Assembly (NCBI RefSeq): GCF_002899455.1 | Contig: NZ_PPFB01000001.1 | Span: 806,001 to 870,000 of the forward strand | DNA: 64,000 nucleotides | Source of the DNA: Streptomyces sp. DH-12 | Lineage (GTDB): Bacteria > Actinomycetota > Actinomycetes > Streptomycetales > Streptomycetaceae | Direction: 5' to 3' | Shown: in pieces, positions 7,193 through 15,369 of the stretch | Layout: each line of letters begins with the position of its first letter | How positions within the stretch are numbered: position 1 is the first letter of the stretch | Notes under the pieces: generated by a model | Databases searched by the model: none | What the model was told of the DNA's origin: nothing | Seen by the model: only the letters and a program-made list of their open reading frames with translations | Position numbers and translations under genes: made by a program

Positions 7193-8398
7193 ATGACGCG
7201 GGTGATCGACGGGACGGAGAACGAGGACCCGGGCGGGCGGCTGGCCCGGGCGGCGGACGCCGTGCGGTGGGAGGCGCGCTCGGTCGGCCGGGCGGCGCGG
7301 GCCGCCCTACGCGGGCCGGGGCGGGAGCGGGACCTGCTGGTCCAGTCGCTGAAGGCGGCTCTGGCGGCGCTGCTGGCCTGGCTGGTGGCGCAGGTGTGGC
7401 TCGGCGACCCGATGGCGCTGATGGCGCCCTGGGTCGCGCTGGTGCTGGTGCAGGCCACGGTGTACAGCTCGCTGGTGCAGGGGGCGCGGCAGTTCGCCGC
7501 GATCTGCATCGGCGCGCTGGTGGCGTCGGGGGCGCAGGCGGTCACCGACGACACCACGGGCGCGATCGCCCTGTCGGTGCCCGTCCTGGTGCTGCTGTCG
7601 AACTGGCCGCGCTTCGGCGACCAGGGCATCTACGCGGCGACCACGGCCGTGTTCACCATCGCCACGGGCACGGTGAGCGCGGAGGCCGTGGGACACCGGC
7701 TGGGGCAGGCGGCGCTCGGCGGGGCCATCGGCGTGGCGGTGAACGCGCTCGTCCTGCCGCCCGTCCACCTCCGGGACGTCCGGGAGAACCTCGCGGCGCT
7801 GGCCCGGGAGGCGGGCGAGGTGCTGCACGCCGTCGCCGAGGACCTGCGCGAGGGCGACTGGGACGCGCAGACGGCGGCCAACCGGCTGAGCGCGGCGAAA
7901 CGGCTGCAGGACCGGCTGGACTCGCTGCGTTCGGCGCGCGGCTGGAGCAGGGAGAGCCTGAGGCTGACGTCGGGTCTGCTGCGCAAGCTGCACCGCGCGC
8001 CGACGGAGGCGCTGCCGTCACAGGACGAGGACGAACGCTTCGGCCGGATCACCGGCCATGTCACGGCGCTGACCCGCAGCCTGGCCGTCGCCGCGGACGA
8101 GGAGCGCTCCCCGGCCGCGCCGGACCCGGAGGTGCTCCGCTCCTACGGAAAGCTGCTGGAACTCCTCGGGGACAGCTGCCGCGCGGAGGCGGACCGGCTG
8201 CTGGGCGAGGAGGGGACGGCGGATCCGCTGCTGGACGAGCGGACCGACGCGGCCATGCGGGACCTGCACACCCGGCTCCAGGAGGGTCTGAGGGCGGAGG
8301 CCGGGCAGGGCGCGGCGCGGACGGCGGTCCTGGGCACGCTGGTGCTCCAGGCGGAGAACCTGTGGGCGGACCTCGACCCGGACGCGCGGGGCCGCTGA
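7193..8398 (+). CDS. FUSC-type aromatic acid exporter family protein
   Basis: 401-aa protein. An N-terminal membrane domain has several hydrophobic helices (about residues 45-185, with LLAWLVAQVWL, APWVALVLVQATVYSSL and AAICIGALVAS). A long helical, charged cytoplasmic C-terminal half follows. This is the arrangement of FUSC/DUF939 proteins related to the AaeB efflux pump. Substrates are probably aromatic carboxylates or similar anions, unproven. ATG 7193 is chosen because homology-like sequence starts shortly after it; its ribosome site is weak. A paralogue lies at 12093. Confidence 0.78.
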   Translation: MTRVIDGTENEDPGGRLARAADAVRWEARSVGRAARAALRGPGRERDLLVQSLKAALAALLAWLVAQVWLGDPMALMAPWVALVLVQATVYSSLVQGARQFAAICIGALVASGAQAVTDDTTGAIALSVPVLVLLSNWPRFGDQGIYAATTAVFTIATGTVSAEAVGHRLGQAALGGAIGVAVNALVLPPVHLRDVRENLAALAREAGEVLHAVAEDLREGDWDAQTAANRLSAAKRLQDRLDSLRSARGWSRESLRLTSGLLRKLHRAPTEALPSQDEDERFGRITGHVTALTRSLAVAADEERSPAAPDPEVLRSYGKLLELLGDSCRAEADRLLGEEGTADPLLDERTDAAMRDLHTRLQEGLRAEAGQGAARTAVLGTLVLQAENLWADLDPDARGR

Positions 8399-8413
8399 CC
8401 GCCGCCGGGCGGG

Positions 8414-8427
8414 GTGACACACGTCAC
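8414..8427. promoter_or_regulatory. Crp-like palindrome
   Basis: The sequence GTGACACACGTCAC fits GTG-N6-GNCAC, the motif I recall for Streptomyces Crp, and sits inside a 6-4-6 inverted repeat GGTGAC/GTCACC. It lies 16 bp after the FUSC stop and about 310 bp before the epimerase gene. Function is inferred from motif only. Confidence 0.35.
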
Positions 8428-8605
8428 CGCGGAACGGGGCCGTGGGCGGAACACACGGAGGCGGTTTCCCGTTGAACCGACCGTGGGTGCGGATGGGACA
8501 GTGTCCCCGGGCCTCACCATTCGCCCACAGGGACGATCGTTCGGCTGAAGCCCTGTGGAGCCTTTCGCCGCGAGGCGACCGCCATGCGCACCCACCTCCT
8601 TGCCG

Positions 8606-8637
8606 CCCCGGCCGTGCTCCCCCCGTCACGGCCGGGG
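8606..8637 (+). terminator. Hairpin in the leader before the epimerase gene
   Basis: A perfect 11-bp stem (CCCCGGCCGTG with CACGGCCGGGG) around a 10-nt C-rich loop. It could terminate transcripts from the FUSC gene. It could also act as an attenuator in the epimerase leader, because it lies inside the small 29-codon frame. Confidence 0.5.
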
Positions 8638-8737
8638 CTCTCCCTTGCGCCCACGCCCTCGCGGCGGGCGTGAGCCCGCGCGCGTGCGGGGTACCCGGAC
8701 GGTTCCGCCAAGCAGACCGGCCGGAGGGAGTGGAAGG

Positions 8738-9769
8738 GTGAGCAGCGCAGCGGGACTCAGGGTCGTCGTCACCGGCGCCACCGGAAACGTCGGGACCAGC
8801 GTGGTGCGGGCCCTCGCGGAGGAACCGGAGGTCGCCTCCGTACGGGGGCTGGCCCGGCGGATCCCCGACTGGTCGCCGCCGAAGACCGAGTGGTCGGCGG
8901 TGGACCTGGCCTCGGACCGGTTCGATCTGGTGCGGGAGTTCGCGGGCGCCGACGCGGTGATCCATCTGGCCTGGGCGTTCCAGCCCACGCACGACCCCGC
9001 GACCACCTGGCGCAGCAATGTGCTGGGCAGCATGCGGGTGTTCGACGCGGTGGCCCGGGCGGAGGTGCCGACGCTGGTGCACGCCTCGTCGGTGGGGGCG
9101 TACTCCCCCGGCCCGAAGGACCACGCGGTGGACGAGACGTGGCCGACGCACGGCTGGCCGGACGCGGCGTACTGCCGGGAGAAGGCGTATCTGGAGCGTG
9201 CCCTGGACATCGTGGAGCGGGACCGGCCCTCCCTCAGGGTGGTGCGGATGCGGCCCGCGTTCCTCTTCAAGCGCGAGTCGGCGAGCGAGCAGCGCCGCAT
9301 CTTCGGCGGCCGCTACCTGCCGGGGCAGCTGGCCCGCCCCGATCTGCTGCCGTTCCTGCCGGACGTCCCCGGGCTGCGGATGCAGGTGCTGCACACCGAC
9401 GACGCGGCGCAGGCGTACCGGCTGGCCGTCCTGTCCGCCGAGGCGCGCGGGCCGTACAACCTGGCGGCGGAGCCGACGGTGGACGTGGAGCTGCTGGGCG
9501 AGATGTTCGGCGCGCGCCGGGTGCGGCTGCCGCGCGCCGCGGCCCGGTCGGCGGTCGCCGCGGCCTGGGGGCTGCGGCTGCTGCCCGCCTCCCCGCACCT
9601 GTTCGACGCGGTGCTGCGGCTGCCGCTGATGGACTGCACCCGGGCGCGGGTGGAGCTCGGCTGGCGGCCGACGCGCACGGCGACGCAGGTGGTGGAGGAG
9701 TTCCTGCTGGGCATGCGGCAGGGCGCCGGGGAGAGCACGGCGCCGCTGCACGGCAGCGCGGTCGGCTGA
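8738..9769 (+). CDS. NAD-dependent epimerase/dehydratase family protein
   Basis: 343-aa extended SDR. The N-terminal VTGATGNVG is the Rossmann nucleotide site. DAVIHLAWAFQPTHD and LVHASSVGAYSPG hold the serine region, and YCREK supplies the YxxxK catalytic pair. The C-terminal half has the substrate-domain signature VLHTDDAAQAYRLAV. It resembles UDP-sugar epimerase-like proteins without clear specificity. GTG 8738 has GGAGGG about ten bases upstream. The long regulated-looking leader suggests its own promoter. Confidence 0.82.
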   Translation: MSSAAGLRVVVTGATGNVGTSVVRALAEEPEVASVRGLARRIPDWSPPKTEWSAVDLASDRFDLVREFAGADAVIHLAWAFQPTHDPATTWRSNVLGSMRVFDAVARAEVPTLVHASSVGAYSPGPKDHAVDETWPTHGWPDAAYCREKAYLERALDIVERDRPSLRVVRMRPAFLFKRESASEQRRIFGGRYLPGQLARPDLLPFLPDVPGLRMQVLHTDDAAQAYRLAVLSAEARGPYNLAAEPTVDVELLGEMFGARRVRLPRAAARSAVAAAWGLRLLPASPHLFDAVLRLPLMDCTRARVELGWRPTRTATQVVEEFLLGMRQGAGESTAPLHGSAVG

Positions 9770-9774
9770 GCGGC

Positions 9775-9799
9775 GCGTGCGCGGGCCCGCGCGGGGTAC
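9775..9799 (+). promoter_or_regulatory. SigB-type promoter before a small acidic protein
   Basis: GCGT at 9775-9778, a 15-bp spacer, then GGGTAC at 9794-9799. This fits GNNT-N14-16-GGGTA(C/T). The gene starts 33 bp after the -10 box. Confidence 0.5.
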
Positions 9800-9832
9800 C
9801 CGCGAGTGCTGTACGGACGAAGGGAGAGCGTC

Positions 9833-10105
9833 GTGACCGACCACCGCATCGACAGTCCCGGTGAGAACGGAGCGGGTGTCCCCAGGGACATGCCGGACCA
9901 GCAGGCCGGTCCCGACGAGGACCCCTGGGAGGTCGCGCCGGCCGCCGCGGAGCGGGAGAGCGAGCGCAAGGCCGAGGAAGCGGACAGGCCGGATTCCGCC
10001 GACGACGTGCCGGACACGGACGAGGCCGGCACGGGCCGCCAGGGAGCGCCGCACTCGGCGGCGTCCTACCCGGAGGCCCCGGTGCCGGACGAGTCCACCG
10101 GCTGA
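9833..10105 (+). CDS. Small acidic, probably disordered hypothetical protein
   Basis: 90-aa protein rich in Asp, Glu, Pro, Gly and Ala (stretches such as DQQAGPDEDPWEV and DDVPDTDEAG). It has no hydrophobic segment, cysteine or recognisable domain, and it is predicted to be largely unfolded. I do not recognise a family. GTG 9833 is preceded by GAAGGGAGAG. A SigB-type promoter lies just upstream, so a stress-protectant role like that of other hydrophilic actinobacterial proteins is possible but unproven. Confidence 0.6.
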   Translation: MTDHRIDSPGENGAGVPRDMPDQQAGPDEDPWEVAPAAAERESERKAEEADRPDSADDVPDTDEAGTGRQGAPHSAASYPEAPVPDESTG

Positions 10106-10301
10106 TCCTCCGCCGGGTCCGGTCCGAGGCGGCGTCGCGCCGGCGGGCGAGCAGCGGCTCGGCGCCCGCGTACGCCTCCGGGCAGGTCGCGGGGTCCGTT
10201 CCCCGCCGCCTCCGGCTCGCCTCCCGTGGACGCGGCCCGGCCCGCGCACACCGCCGAGCGGCGGCTCGGCGCGACGTTCCCTCCCCCTTCAGTGCGCGAG
10301 G

Positions 10302-11294
10302 TCACGGTGTGCACGTGCTCAGGGCGGTGATCTCGTCCAGCGTGGCCGCCAGGTGCGGGCCGACACTCTCCCGGACCCGGCGCGCGTCCTCGGCGCCGAC
10401 GGCCCGGGGCACGGTCTCGGTGAGCATGATCAGGTCGAGGTAGGCGCGGTACAGGGCGAGGCGGAGACGGGCGCTCCCGTCGAGGGCCGCGGGGCCGCCC
10501 TCCTCCGCGTAGCCGGCGAGGAAGGCGTCGTCCCGCCGGATGTCGCCGAGCAGCGCCAGGGAGACGAAGTCGGCGAGCGGGTCGCCCCAGAACATCCGCT
10601 CGCCGTCGATCAGTCCGCCGATCCGGGCGGGGCCGTCCGCCGGGCGGTCCACCAGGATGTTGCCCGGCCACAGGTCGAAGTGGACCAGCACCGGCACGCC
10701 GACCGCGTCGAGCGCGGGAGCGGCGGCCCGGAGGACGGCGGCCACCTCGTCGACGGGGCGGGGCAGCCAGGGGCGGTGGTCGCGGGCGTCGGCGAGCACG
10801 GCGCCGGTCATCGTGGTGAAGGCGGACCGCCAGTCGGGGGCGAGCGGGCCGAGCGCGCCGGAGGGGTAGCCGAACGCGGTACCGGTGACCCGGTGCAGCC
10901 GCGCCACCTGGCGGCCCAGTTCGGTGCGCAGGCCGGTCCGTTCCTCGTCGGTGGGGTCCGCCTCGGGCCAGGGCACGCCCGGGCAGGCGGTCATCAGCAG
11001 GTGCGGCGCCGTGTCGTCCGGGGCGAGGGACACGGCGCGTGGCGCGGGCACCCGGGCCTGCTCCGCGCCCGCGCAGAACGCGGCCTCCGCGACCAGCAGC
11101 CGCCGCTCGTGGCGCAGGCCGGGCACGCCGGGCGGGGGCGGGACCTTCAGGACGTAGCGGGTACCGTCGGTCAGGAGGATCTCCTCGACGGTGTTGTAGG
11201 TGCCCCCGGTCAGCGGGCGCACCCCGGCCAGGGCGTCGGGCGGCAGGCCCGCGCCCGCGAGCACCCGGCGGGCCCGTTCCCGTGAGTCCTCCAT
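10302..11294 (-). CDS. Phosphotransferase (aminoglycoside/fructosamine-kinase-like)
   Basis: 330-aa kinase-fold enzyme. The N-terminal lobe has GGTYNTVEEI and YVLKVPP (ATP-binding lysine). The catalytic loop is HFDLWPGNILVD (HxD...N) and the metal-binding segment is LIDGERMFWGDPLADF. The layout is that of the APH/fructosamine-kinase/choline-kinase superfamily. The substrate is unknown, and there is no reason to assume drug resistance. ATG 11294 has GGGAGGGG nine bases upstream; an alternative GTG at 11303 abuts that site and is less likely. Confidence 0.82.
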   Translation of the reverse strand: MEDSRERARRVLAGAGLPPDALAGVRPLTGGTYNTVEEILLTDGTRYVLKVPPPPGVPGLRHERRLLVAEAAFCAGAEQARVPAPRAVSLAPDDTAPHLLMTACPGVPWPEADPTDEERTGLRTELGRQVARLHRVTGTAFGYPSGALGPLAPDWRSAFTTMTGAVLADARDHRPWLPRPVDEVAAVLRAAAPALDAVGVPVLVHFDLWPGNILVDRPADGPARIGGLIDGERMFWGDPLADFVSLALLGDIRRDDAFLAGYAEEGGPAALDGSARLRLALYRAYLDLIMLTETVPRAVGAEDARRVRESVGPHLAATLDEITALSTCTP

Positions 11295-11454
11295 CGTGCG
11301 CACCCCTCCCCCTCGGCGGCTGCGGTACAGCGTACGGCGCGATCCCGGGCGCGGTGCGGGACGGTACCCGGTGGGGCCCTGGGCGGGAAGGGGCGGGGCG
11401 CGGGCGGGAAAACCGTTGGCTCCCGCGCGGGGCGGGTCCCTACGCTGGCCGCCG

Positions 11455-11475
11455 AAACCTAGACCTCCTAGGTTT
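11455..11475. promoter_or_regulatory. Perfect 8-5-8 inverted repeat upstream of the FBP-domain gene
   Basis: Arms AAACCTAG and CTAGGTTT around ACCTC. It begins about 9 bp after a possible -10 box TACGCT (11441-11446), so it would lie over the transcript start. It ends 26 bp before the gene. It is AT-rich within a GC-rich region, which makes chance unlikely. The regulator is unknown. Confidence 0.6.
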
Positions 11476-11501
11476 GCCGGAACGTCACAGGAGACGACCT
11501 C

Positions 11502-11990
11502 ATGAGAGCACTCACCGAGCAGGACATCCGCGGTTCCTTCATCAACTGCTCGAAGGGTGAGGCGAAGCGGCTGTCCGTGCCCCGCGACCTGGCCGATCGT
11601 CCGTGGGACGACCTCGACTTCCTCGGCTGGGGCGATCCCGGCGCACCCGACCGCAGCTATCTGGTCGTCGAGCGGCGGGACCGGCTCGTCGGAGTGGCCC
11701 TGCGCTTCCAGCCCGCCCAGCGGGGTTTCCTGCACCGCAGCATGTGCTCCCTGTGCCTGACGACCCATCCGCGCGGCGGAGTCTCGCTGATGACCGCGCG
11801 CAAGTCGGGCCCGGCGGGCCGGGAGGGCAACTCGGTCGGCGCCTACATGTGCACCGACCTGGCCTGCTCCCTGTACCTGCGCGGGCTGAAGGTGCCGGAG
11901 ACCGGGGTCCGGTTCGAGGAGAGCCTCACCCTGGAGGAGCAGATCGACCGCACACGGAGCAATCTTTTCGCCTTCGTCGACAAGCTGTAG
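11502..11990 (+). CDS. FBP domain (EF-G-binding, treble-clef zinc finger) protein
   Basis: 162-aa protein matching the FBP family, related to the C-terminal zinc domain of fusidic-acid-resistance protein FusB. The treble-clef cysteines are CSLC (C82, C85) and CTDLAC (C117, C122). FusB proteins bind elongation factor G and help it leave the stalled ribosome. Actinobacterial homologues probably act on EF-G, though their physiological role is unclear. The start ATGAGAGCACTC has AGGAGA ten bases upstream. A strong inverted repeat lies in the promoter, so expression is probably switched. Confidence 0.85.
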   Translation: MRALTEQDIRGSFINCSKGEAKRLSVPRDLADRPWDDLDFLGWGDPGAPDRSYLVVERRDRLVGVALRFQPAQRGFLHRSMCSLCLTTHPRGGVSLMTARKSGPAGREGNSVGAYMCTDLACSLYLRGLKVPETGVRFEESLTLEEQIDRTRSNLFAFVDKL

Positions 11991-12041
11991 TCCCGCCGGG
12001 CGGCCGGGGGTGGTCCCGTCGTCCGTCCCCCGGGGGACTGC

Positions 12042-12069
12042 CGTCACACGAGAACACGTTCGTCACACG
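12042..12069. repeat. Two 9-bp direct repeats upstream of the second FUSC gene
   Basis: CGTCACACG occurs at 12042-12050 and 12061-12069, 19 bp apart, about two helical turns, ending 24 bp before the gene. It may be a site for a dimeric regulator. A 14-bp perfect palindrome GTCCCCCGGGGGAC lies at 12025-12038 just before. Confidence 0.4.
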
Positions 12070-12092
12070 CGGGGAGGGGGAACCGTCCGAAG

Positions 12093-13334
12093 ATGCACGT
12101 CGTACGCCAGATGACCATGCCTGCCGTCCGGTTCCTCAAGCAACACCGTGATCCGCTGACCGTGCAGACGGTGCGGTCGGCGGCCGCGGCGACGCTCGCC
12201 TACGTCATCGCGGTCCGGCTGAGCCCGGAGGCCGCGCCGCTCACCGCCCCCCTGACCGCGCTGCTCGTCGTCCAGGTCACCCTGTACTCCACGCTGACCA
12301 CCGGTCTGCGCCGGGTGAACTCCGTGGTGACCGGCGTGGTGCTGGCGATCCTCTTCAGCCTGCTGGTGGGTCTGACCTGGTGGAGCCTCGGCCTGCTGAT
12401 CCTCGCGGCACTGGTCACCGGCCATGTGGTGCGGGCGGGCGAGTTCGTGCCCGAGGTGGCGATCAGCGCGATGCTGGTGCTCGGGGTGACCACGCACGGG
12501 GACACCGCCTGGGCGCGCATCGTGGAGACGCTGATCGGGGCCGTCGTCGGGATGGGGTTCAACCTGCTGCTGGCACCGCCCGTGTGGGTGGAGGAGGCCG
12601 GCGCCTCCATCGAGGAGCTGGCGCGCCGGGTGCGGCAGCTGATGCTGCGGATCGGCGAGGAGGCCGCCGGCCGTCCGCCCGCGGCGCGCGCGGCGGCCCG
12701 GCTGCACGAGGCCCGCCGGCTGGACCACGACATCAGCGAGGTCGACGCGGACCTGCGGCAGGCGGAGGAGAGTCTGCGGCTCAACCCCCGGGTGCGGGAG
12801 GGGCTGCTGCACCGGGTGGTGCTGCGCACCGGTCTGGACACGCTGGAGATCTGCACGGTGGTGCTGCGGGTGCTGGCCCGCACCCTCACCGACCTGGCGA
12901 AGGAACGGGAGCCGGAACGTCTCTTCAGCGAGGAGACGGGGCAGGTCTTCGAGCAGTTGCTGGCGGAGATCGCCGACGCCGTGGTCAGCTTCGCGGTGCT
13001 GGTCACCACGAGCGTGAGCGCCAACGCCGAGTCGGCGGAGGAGCGGCTCGCCTCGCAGCTGCGGCAGGCGGCCGGCACCCGCGACAAGCTGGCGGAGCTG
13101 CTGTACGAGGAGGCCGGGCGCGACCCGCAGCGGTGGCAGCTGCTGGGCGCCCTGCTGACGGAGGTCAACCGGATCCTCGACGAGATGGACACCGAGCACC
13201 GGACCCGGCGGCTGTTCGAGGAGCTCGACCGCCACTCGCGCGAGCAGCGCGAACGGCTTCCCCGGCTCACCCGGATGCGGGACCGGCTGTCCCGCATCCG
13301 CCGCGACCGGGACGGGGAGCCCGCGCGGCGCTGA
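12093..13334 (+). CDS. FUSC-type aromatic acid exporter family protein (paralogue)
   Basis: 413-aa protein with the same plan as the gene at 7193. An N-terminal membrane half (residues about 25-165) has ALLVVQVTLYSTLTTGLRRV, GLLILAALVTGHVV and IGAVVGMGFNLLLAPPVWV. A long, highly charged helical C-terminal half follows (coiled-coil-like, residues 170-410). It probably exports aromatic or other organic acids across the membrane (family inference). ATG 12093 follows GGGGAGGGGGAA. Direct repeats upstream suggest regulated expression. Confidence 0.78.
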   Translation: MHVVRQMTMPAVRFLKQHRDPLTVQTVRSAAAATLAYVIAVRLSPEAAPLTAPLTALLVVQVTLYSTLTTGLRRVNSVVTGVVLAILFSLLVGLTWWSLGLLILAALVTGHVVRAGEFVPEVAISAMLVLGVTTHGDTAWARIVETLIGAVVGMGFNLLLAPPVWVEEAGASIEELARRVRQLMLRIGEEAAGRPPAARAAARLHEARRLDHDISEVDADLRQAEESLRLNPRVREGLLHRVVLRTGLDTLEICTVVLRVLARTLTDLAKEREPERLFSEETGQVFEQLLAEIADAVVSFAVLVTTSVSANAESAEERLASQLRQAAGTRDKLAELLYEEAGRDPQRWQLLGALLTEVNRILDEMDTEHRTRRLFEELDRHSREQRERLPRLTRMRDRLSRIRRDRDGEPARR

Positions 13335-13464
13335 GACGGGCGGTTCCGCGCCGCCCATGGACGACAACCCGCCCGGGTACGCGGGGTTCCCTTGCGTCCG
13401 ACGGGTGATCGACGCCAAGGTTGCCCGTGGCGAGCGGGACGGGAGACGACCGAGGGTGCGTGTG

Positions 13465-14661
13465 ATGAACAAGGCCGACTTGAGCAGGCGCCGCTTCGTG
13501 GGCGCGTTCGCGGGGACGGCCGCGGGGGTGTCGCTGTCCGCCTGCGACGGCGGTTCCCCGCCGTCCGACGTGCCGGTCCCGCCGGCTCCCGCCACGGTGA
13601 CCGGCCCGCCGGCGCCGAGCGCGACGCCCCCGGGGCCGCGCCCGCTGTACCTGGGCACGTACACCTCGGCCGACGGCGGCGGCGAGGGCATCGGTCTGGC
13701 GGCGTACGACCCGGCGACGGGGCGGATCACCGGCGCGGGCGTCGTCGGCGGGGTGGGCGACCCGTCGTTCCTGGCCGTGCACCCGGACGGCCGCACGCTG
13801 TACGCGGTGAACGAGCGGGAGGAGGGCGCCGTGACCGCCGTGCGGCTGTCCGACCGGAAGGTCCTGGGCAGCAGCGCCACGGGCGGCTCCTCCCCCTGCC
13901 ATCTGTCGGTGCACCCCCGTGGCCGGTTCCTGCTGAGCGCCGACTACGGCTCGGGCAGTGTCGCGGTGCACCGCATCCGGGTGTCGGGTGCGCTCGGCGA
14001 GCGCACGGAGACGGTCACCCACTCCGAGCCGCCGCCGGGCCCGGGCCAACAGGGCCCGCACGCCCATCAGTGCGTCACCGCTCCGGACGGCGGTCACGTC
14101 CTCGCCGTGGACCTGGGCACGGACACCGTGTACACGTACCGCCTGGACGAACGGGCCGGCACCCTGACCGAGGTCTCCCGGGCGACCGCGCGGCCCGGCG
14201 CGGGACCACGCCACCTGGCCTTCCATCCCGGGGGCCGGTACGCCTACCTCGCCAACGAGCTCGACGACACGGTGGCGGTGTGCGCGTACGAGCCCCGGTC
14301 GGGCCGGCTGACGATCGGCGAGCCGCAGCCGACGGGCTCGGGGTCCGGCACCAACTACCCGGCGCAGCTCGTCGTCACCGGCGACGGCCGGTACGCGTAC
14401 CTCGCGAACCGGGGGCACAACAGCCTCGCCCGGTACGCCGTCGAGGAGGACGGGGCCCGGCTGCGACTGCTCGGCACGGTGCCGGTGGGCGGCGACTTCC
14501 CCCGCCACATCGCCCTCTCCCCCGACGGCGGGCTGCTGTTCGCGGCGAACCAGAGGTCCGGCGACGTGACGGTGTTCCACGTGGACGCGGACAGCGGTGA
14601 ACTGCGGCCGGCGGGCGAGCCGTTCGCGTCACCCGTCGCCGTCTGCGCGCTGCCGCTGTAG
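13465..14661 (+). CDS. Lactonase-family (7-bladed beta-propeller) Tat lipoprotein
   Basis: 398-aa exported protein. The N-terminus has SRRRFVGAF, a twin-arginine signal, then a hydrophobic stretch ending in LSAC, a lipobox, so it is predicted to be a Tat-exported lipoprotein. The mature part, after a proline-rich linker, is a 6-phosphogluconolactonase/YbhE-type propeller with repeated FLAVHPDGRTLYAVNE, HLAFHPGGRYAYLANE and HIALSPDGGLLFAANQ blades. The surface location argues against pentose-phosphate lactonase activity and the real substrate is unknown. The stop overlaps the 3-prime end of the convergent DUF2470 gene by 33 bp. Confidence 0.85.
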   Translation: MNKADLSRRRFVGAFAGTAAGVSLSACDGGSPPSDVPVPPAPATVTGPPAPSATPPGPRPLYLGTYTSADGGGEGIGLAAYDPATGRITGAGVVGGVGDPSFLAVHPDGRTLYAVNEREEGAVTAVRLSDRKVLGSSATGGSSPCHLSVHPRGRFLLSADYGSGSVAVHRIRVSGALGERTETVTHSEPPPGPGQQGPHAHQCVTAPDGGHVLAVDLGTDTVYTYRLDERAGTLTEVSRATARPGAGPRHLAFHPGGRYAYLANELDDTVAVCAYEPRSGRLTIGEPQPTGSGSGTNYPAQLVVTGDGRYAYLANRGHNSLARYAVEEDGARLRLLGTVPVGGDFPRHIALSPDGGLLFAANQRSGDVTVFHVDADSGELRPAGEPFASPVAVCALPL

Positions 14662-15357
14662 CGGCCGGGGGCAGGAGGCGGCGCTCGCCTGGGAGAGCAG
14701 GACGTGCATGCGCTCGGTGAGCTGCGAGAGGTCGTCGGCGGGCGCGTGGAACGGCAGCCGTACGTCGCCGTCGGTGCGGGCGCGTTCGATGCGCAGGGTC
14801 AGTCCGTGCCGGTCCACGGCGAGCGGCCGCACCCGGACCGCGCCCTGCAGGCTCGCCGGGTCCACCAGACGGGTGAGCCGGTCGACGGCGTCGGCGTGGC
14901 AGTCCGCGAGGTGGGTCAGCAGCCGCGCCTCGGCGCCGGCCAACGGGTCGGGCGCGGCGACGGCGAACTCGTCGGGTCCGACCGTCAGCGCGCCGGAGGG
15001 CCGGCGGAGCACCACCCGGGTGGGCCGGAAGGCGAGCCGGCCGTCGTGGACGGAGAACCGTCCGGCGAGCCACAGCCGGGAGCGGATCCGGTCGCGCACG
15101 GGGACGGGTGCGACGTCGGCGCACTCCAGCACGGCGGACGGCTCTCCGCGCGGCGCGCAGAGCGCGGCGGCGAGCAGCGCGCTGTCCTCGGGCACCTCCA
15201 GCAGCACCCGTCCGTCGTCCGTGACGGTGTGCGCGCCGACCAGTTCCTCGCGGGCGCCCTCCGCGGTCACCGTGCAGGACCATGCGGCGGCGAGCACCGA
15301 GCGGGCCCGCTCGGCCGCGCCCGGCGCGGCGGCCCAGCCGTGCGTGTGGTCACCCAT
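14629..15357 (-). CDS. DUF2470 protein under iron-box control
   Basis: 242-aa protein of the DUF2470/pyridoxamine-oxidase-like group found in HugZ-type haem-utilisation proteins. A split-barrel-like N-terminal part (residues 20-130) precedes the DUF2470 domain with LLTHLADCHADAVDRL and a C-terminal FHAPADDLSQLTERMHVLL. The role is not proven for stand-alone members; haem or iron handling is a reasonable inference because an iron box lies 13 bp upstream of ATG 15357. AGGAGG sits between the box and the start. It converges with the lactonase gene. Confidence 0.78.
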   Translation of the reverse strand: MGDHTHGWAAAPGAAERARSVLAAAWSCTVTAEGAREELVGAHTVTDDGRVLLEVPEDSALLAAALCAPRGEPSAVLECADVAPVPVRDRIRSRLWLAGRFSVHDGRLAFRPTRVVLRRPSGALTVGPDEFAVAAPDPLAGAEARLLTHLADCHADAVDRLTRLVDPASLQGAVRVRPLAVDRHGLTLRIERARTDGDVRLPFHAPADDLSQLTERMHVLLSQASAASCPRPLQRQRADGDG

Positions 15358-15369
15358 CCCAACCTCCTC

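Larger units (their letters stand above)
8399..8737. other. 339-bp region without a firm gene
   Basis: Between the FUSC gene and the epimerase gene. It holds a Crp-like palindrome near 8414 and a possible stress promoter, GTTTC near 8463 with GGGTGC 16 bases later. A possible 29-codon frame at 8584-8673 (MRTHLLAAPAV...) starts 8 bases after GAGG and contains an 11-bp hairpin. A GGGTAC box lies at 8689, 49 bp before the epimerase start. It may be a long regulated leader. Confidence 0.4.

Noticed and set aside
5338..7629. A 763-codon minus frame joining the SDR gene with sequence upstream
   Set aside because: Only the last 269 codons match a protein family and have a good ribosome site; the rest is antisense to the HAD and FUSC genes.
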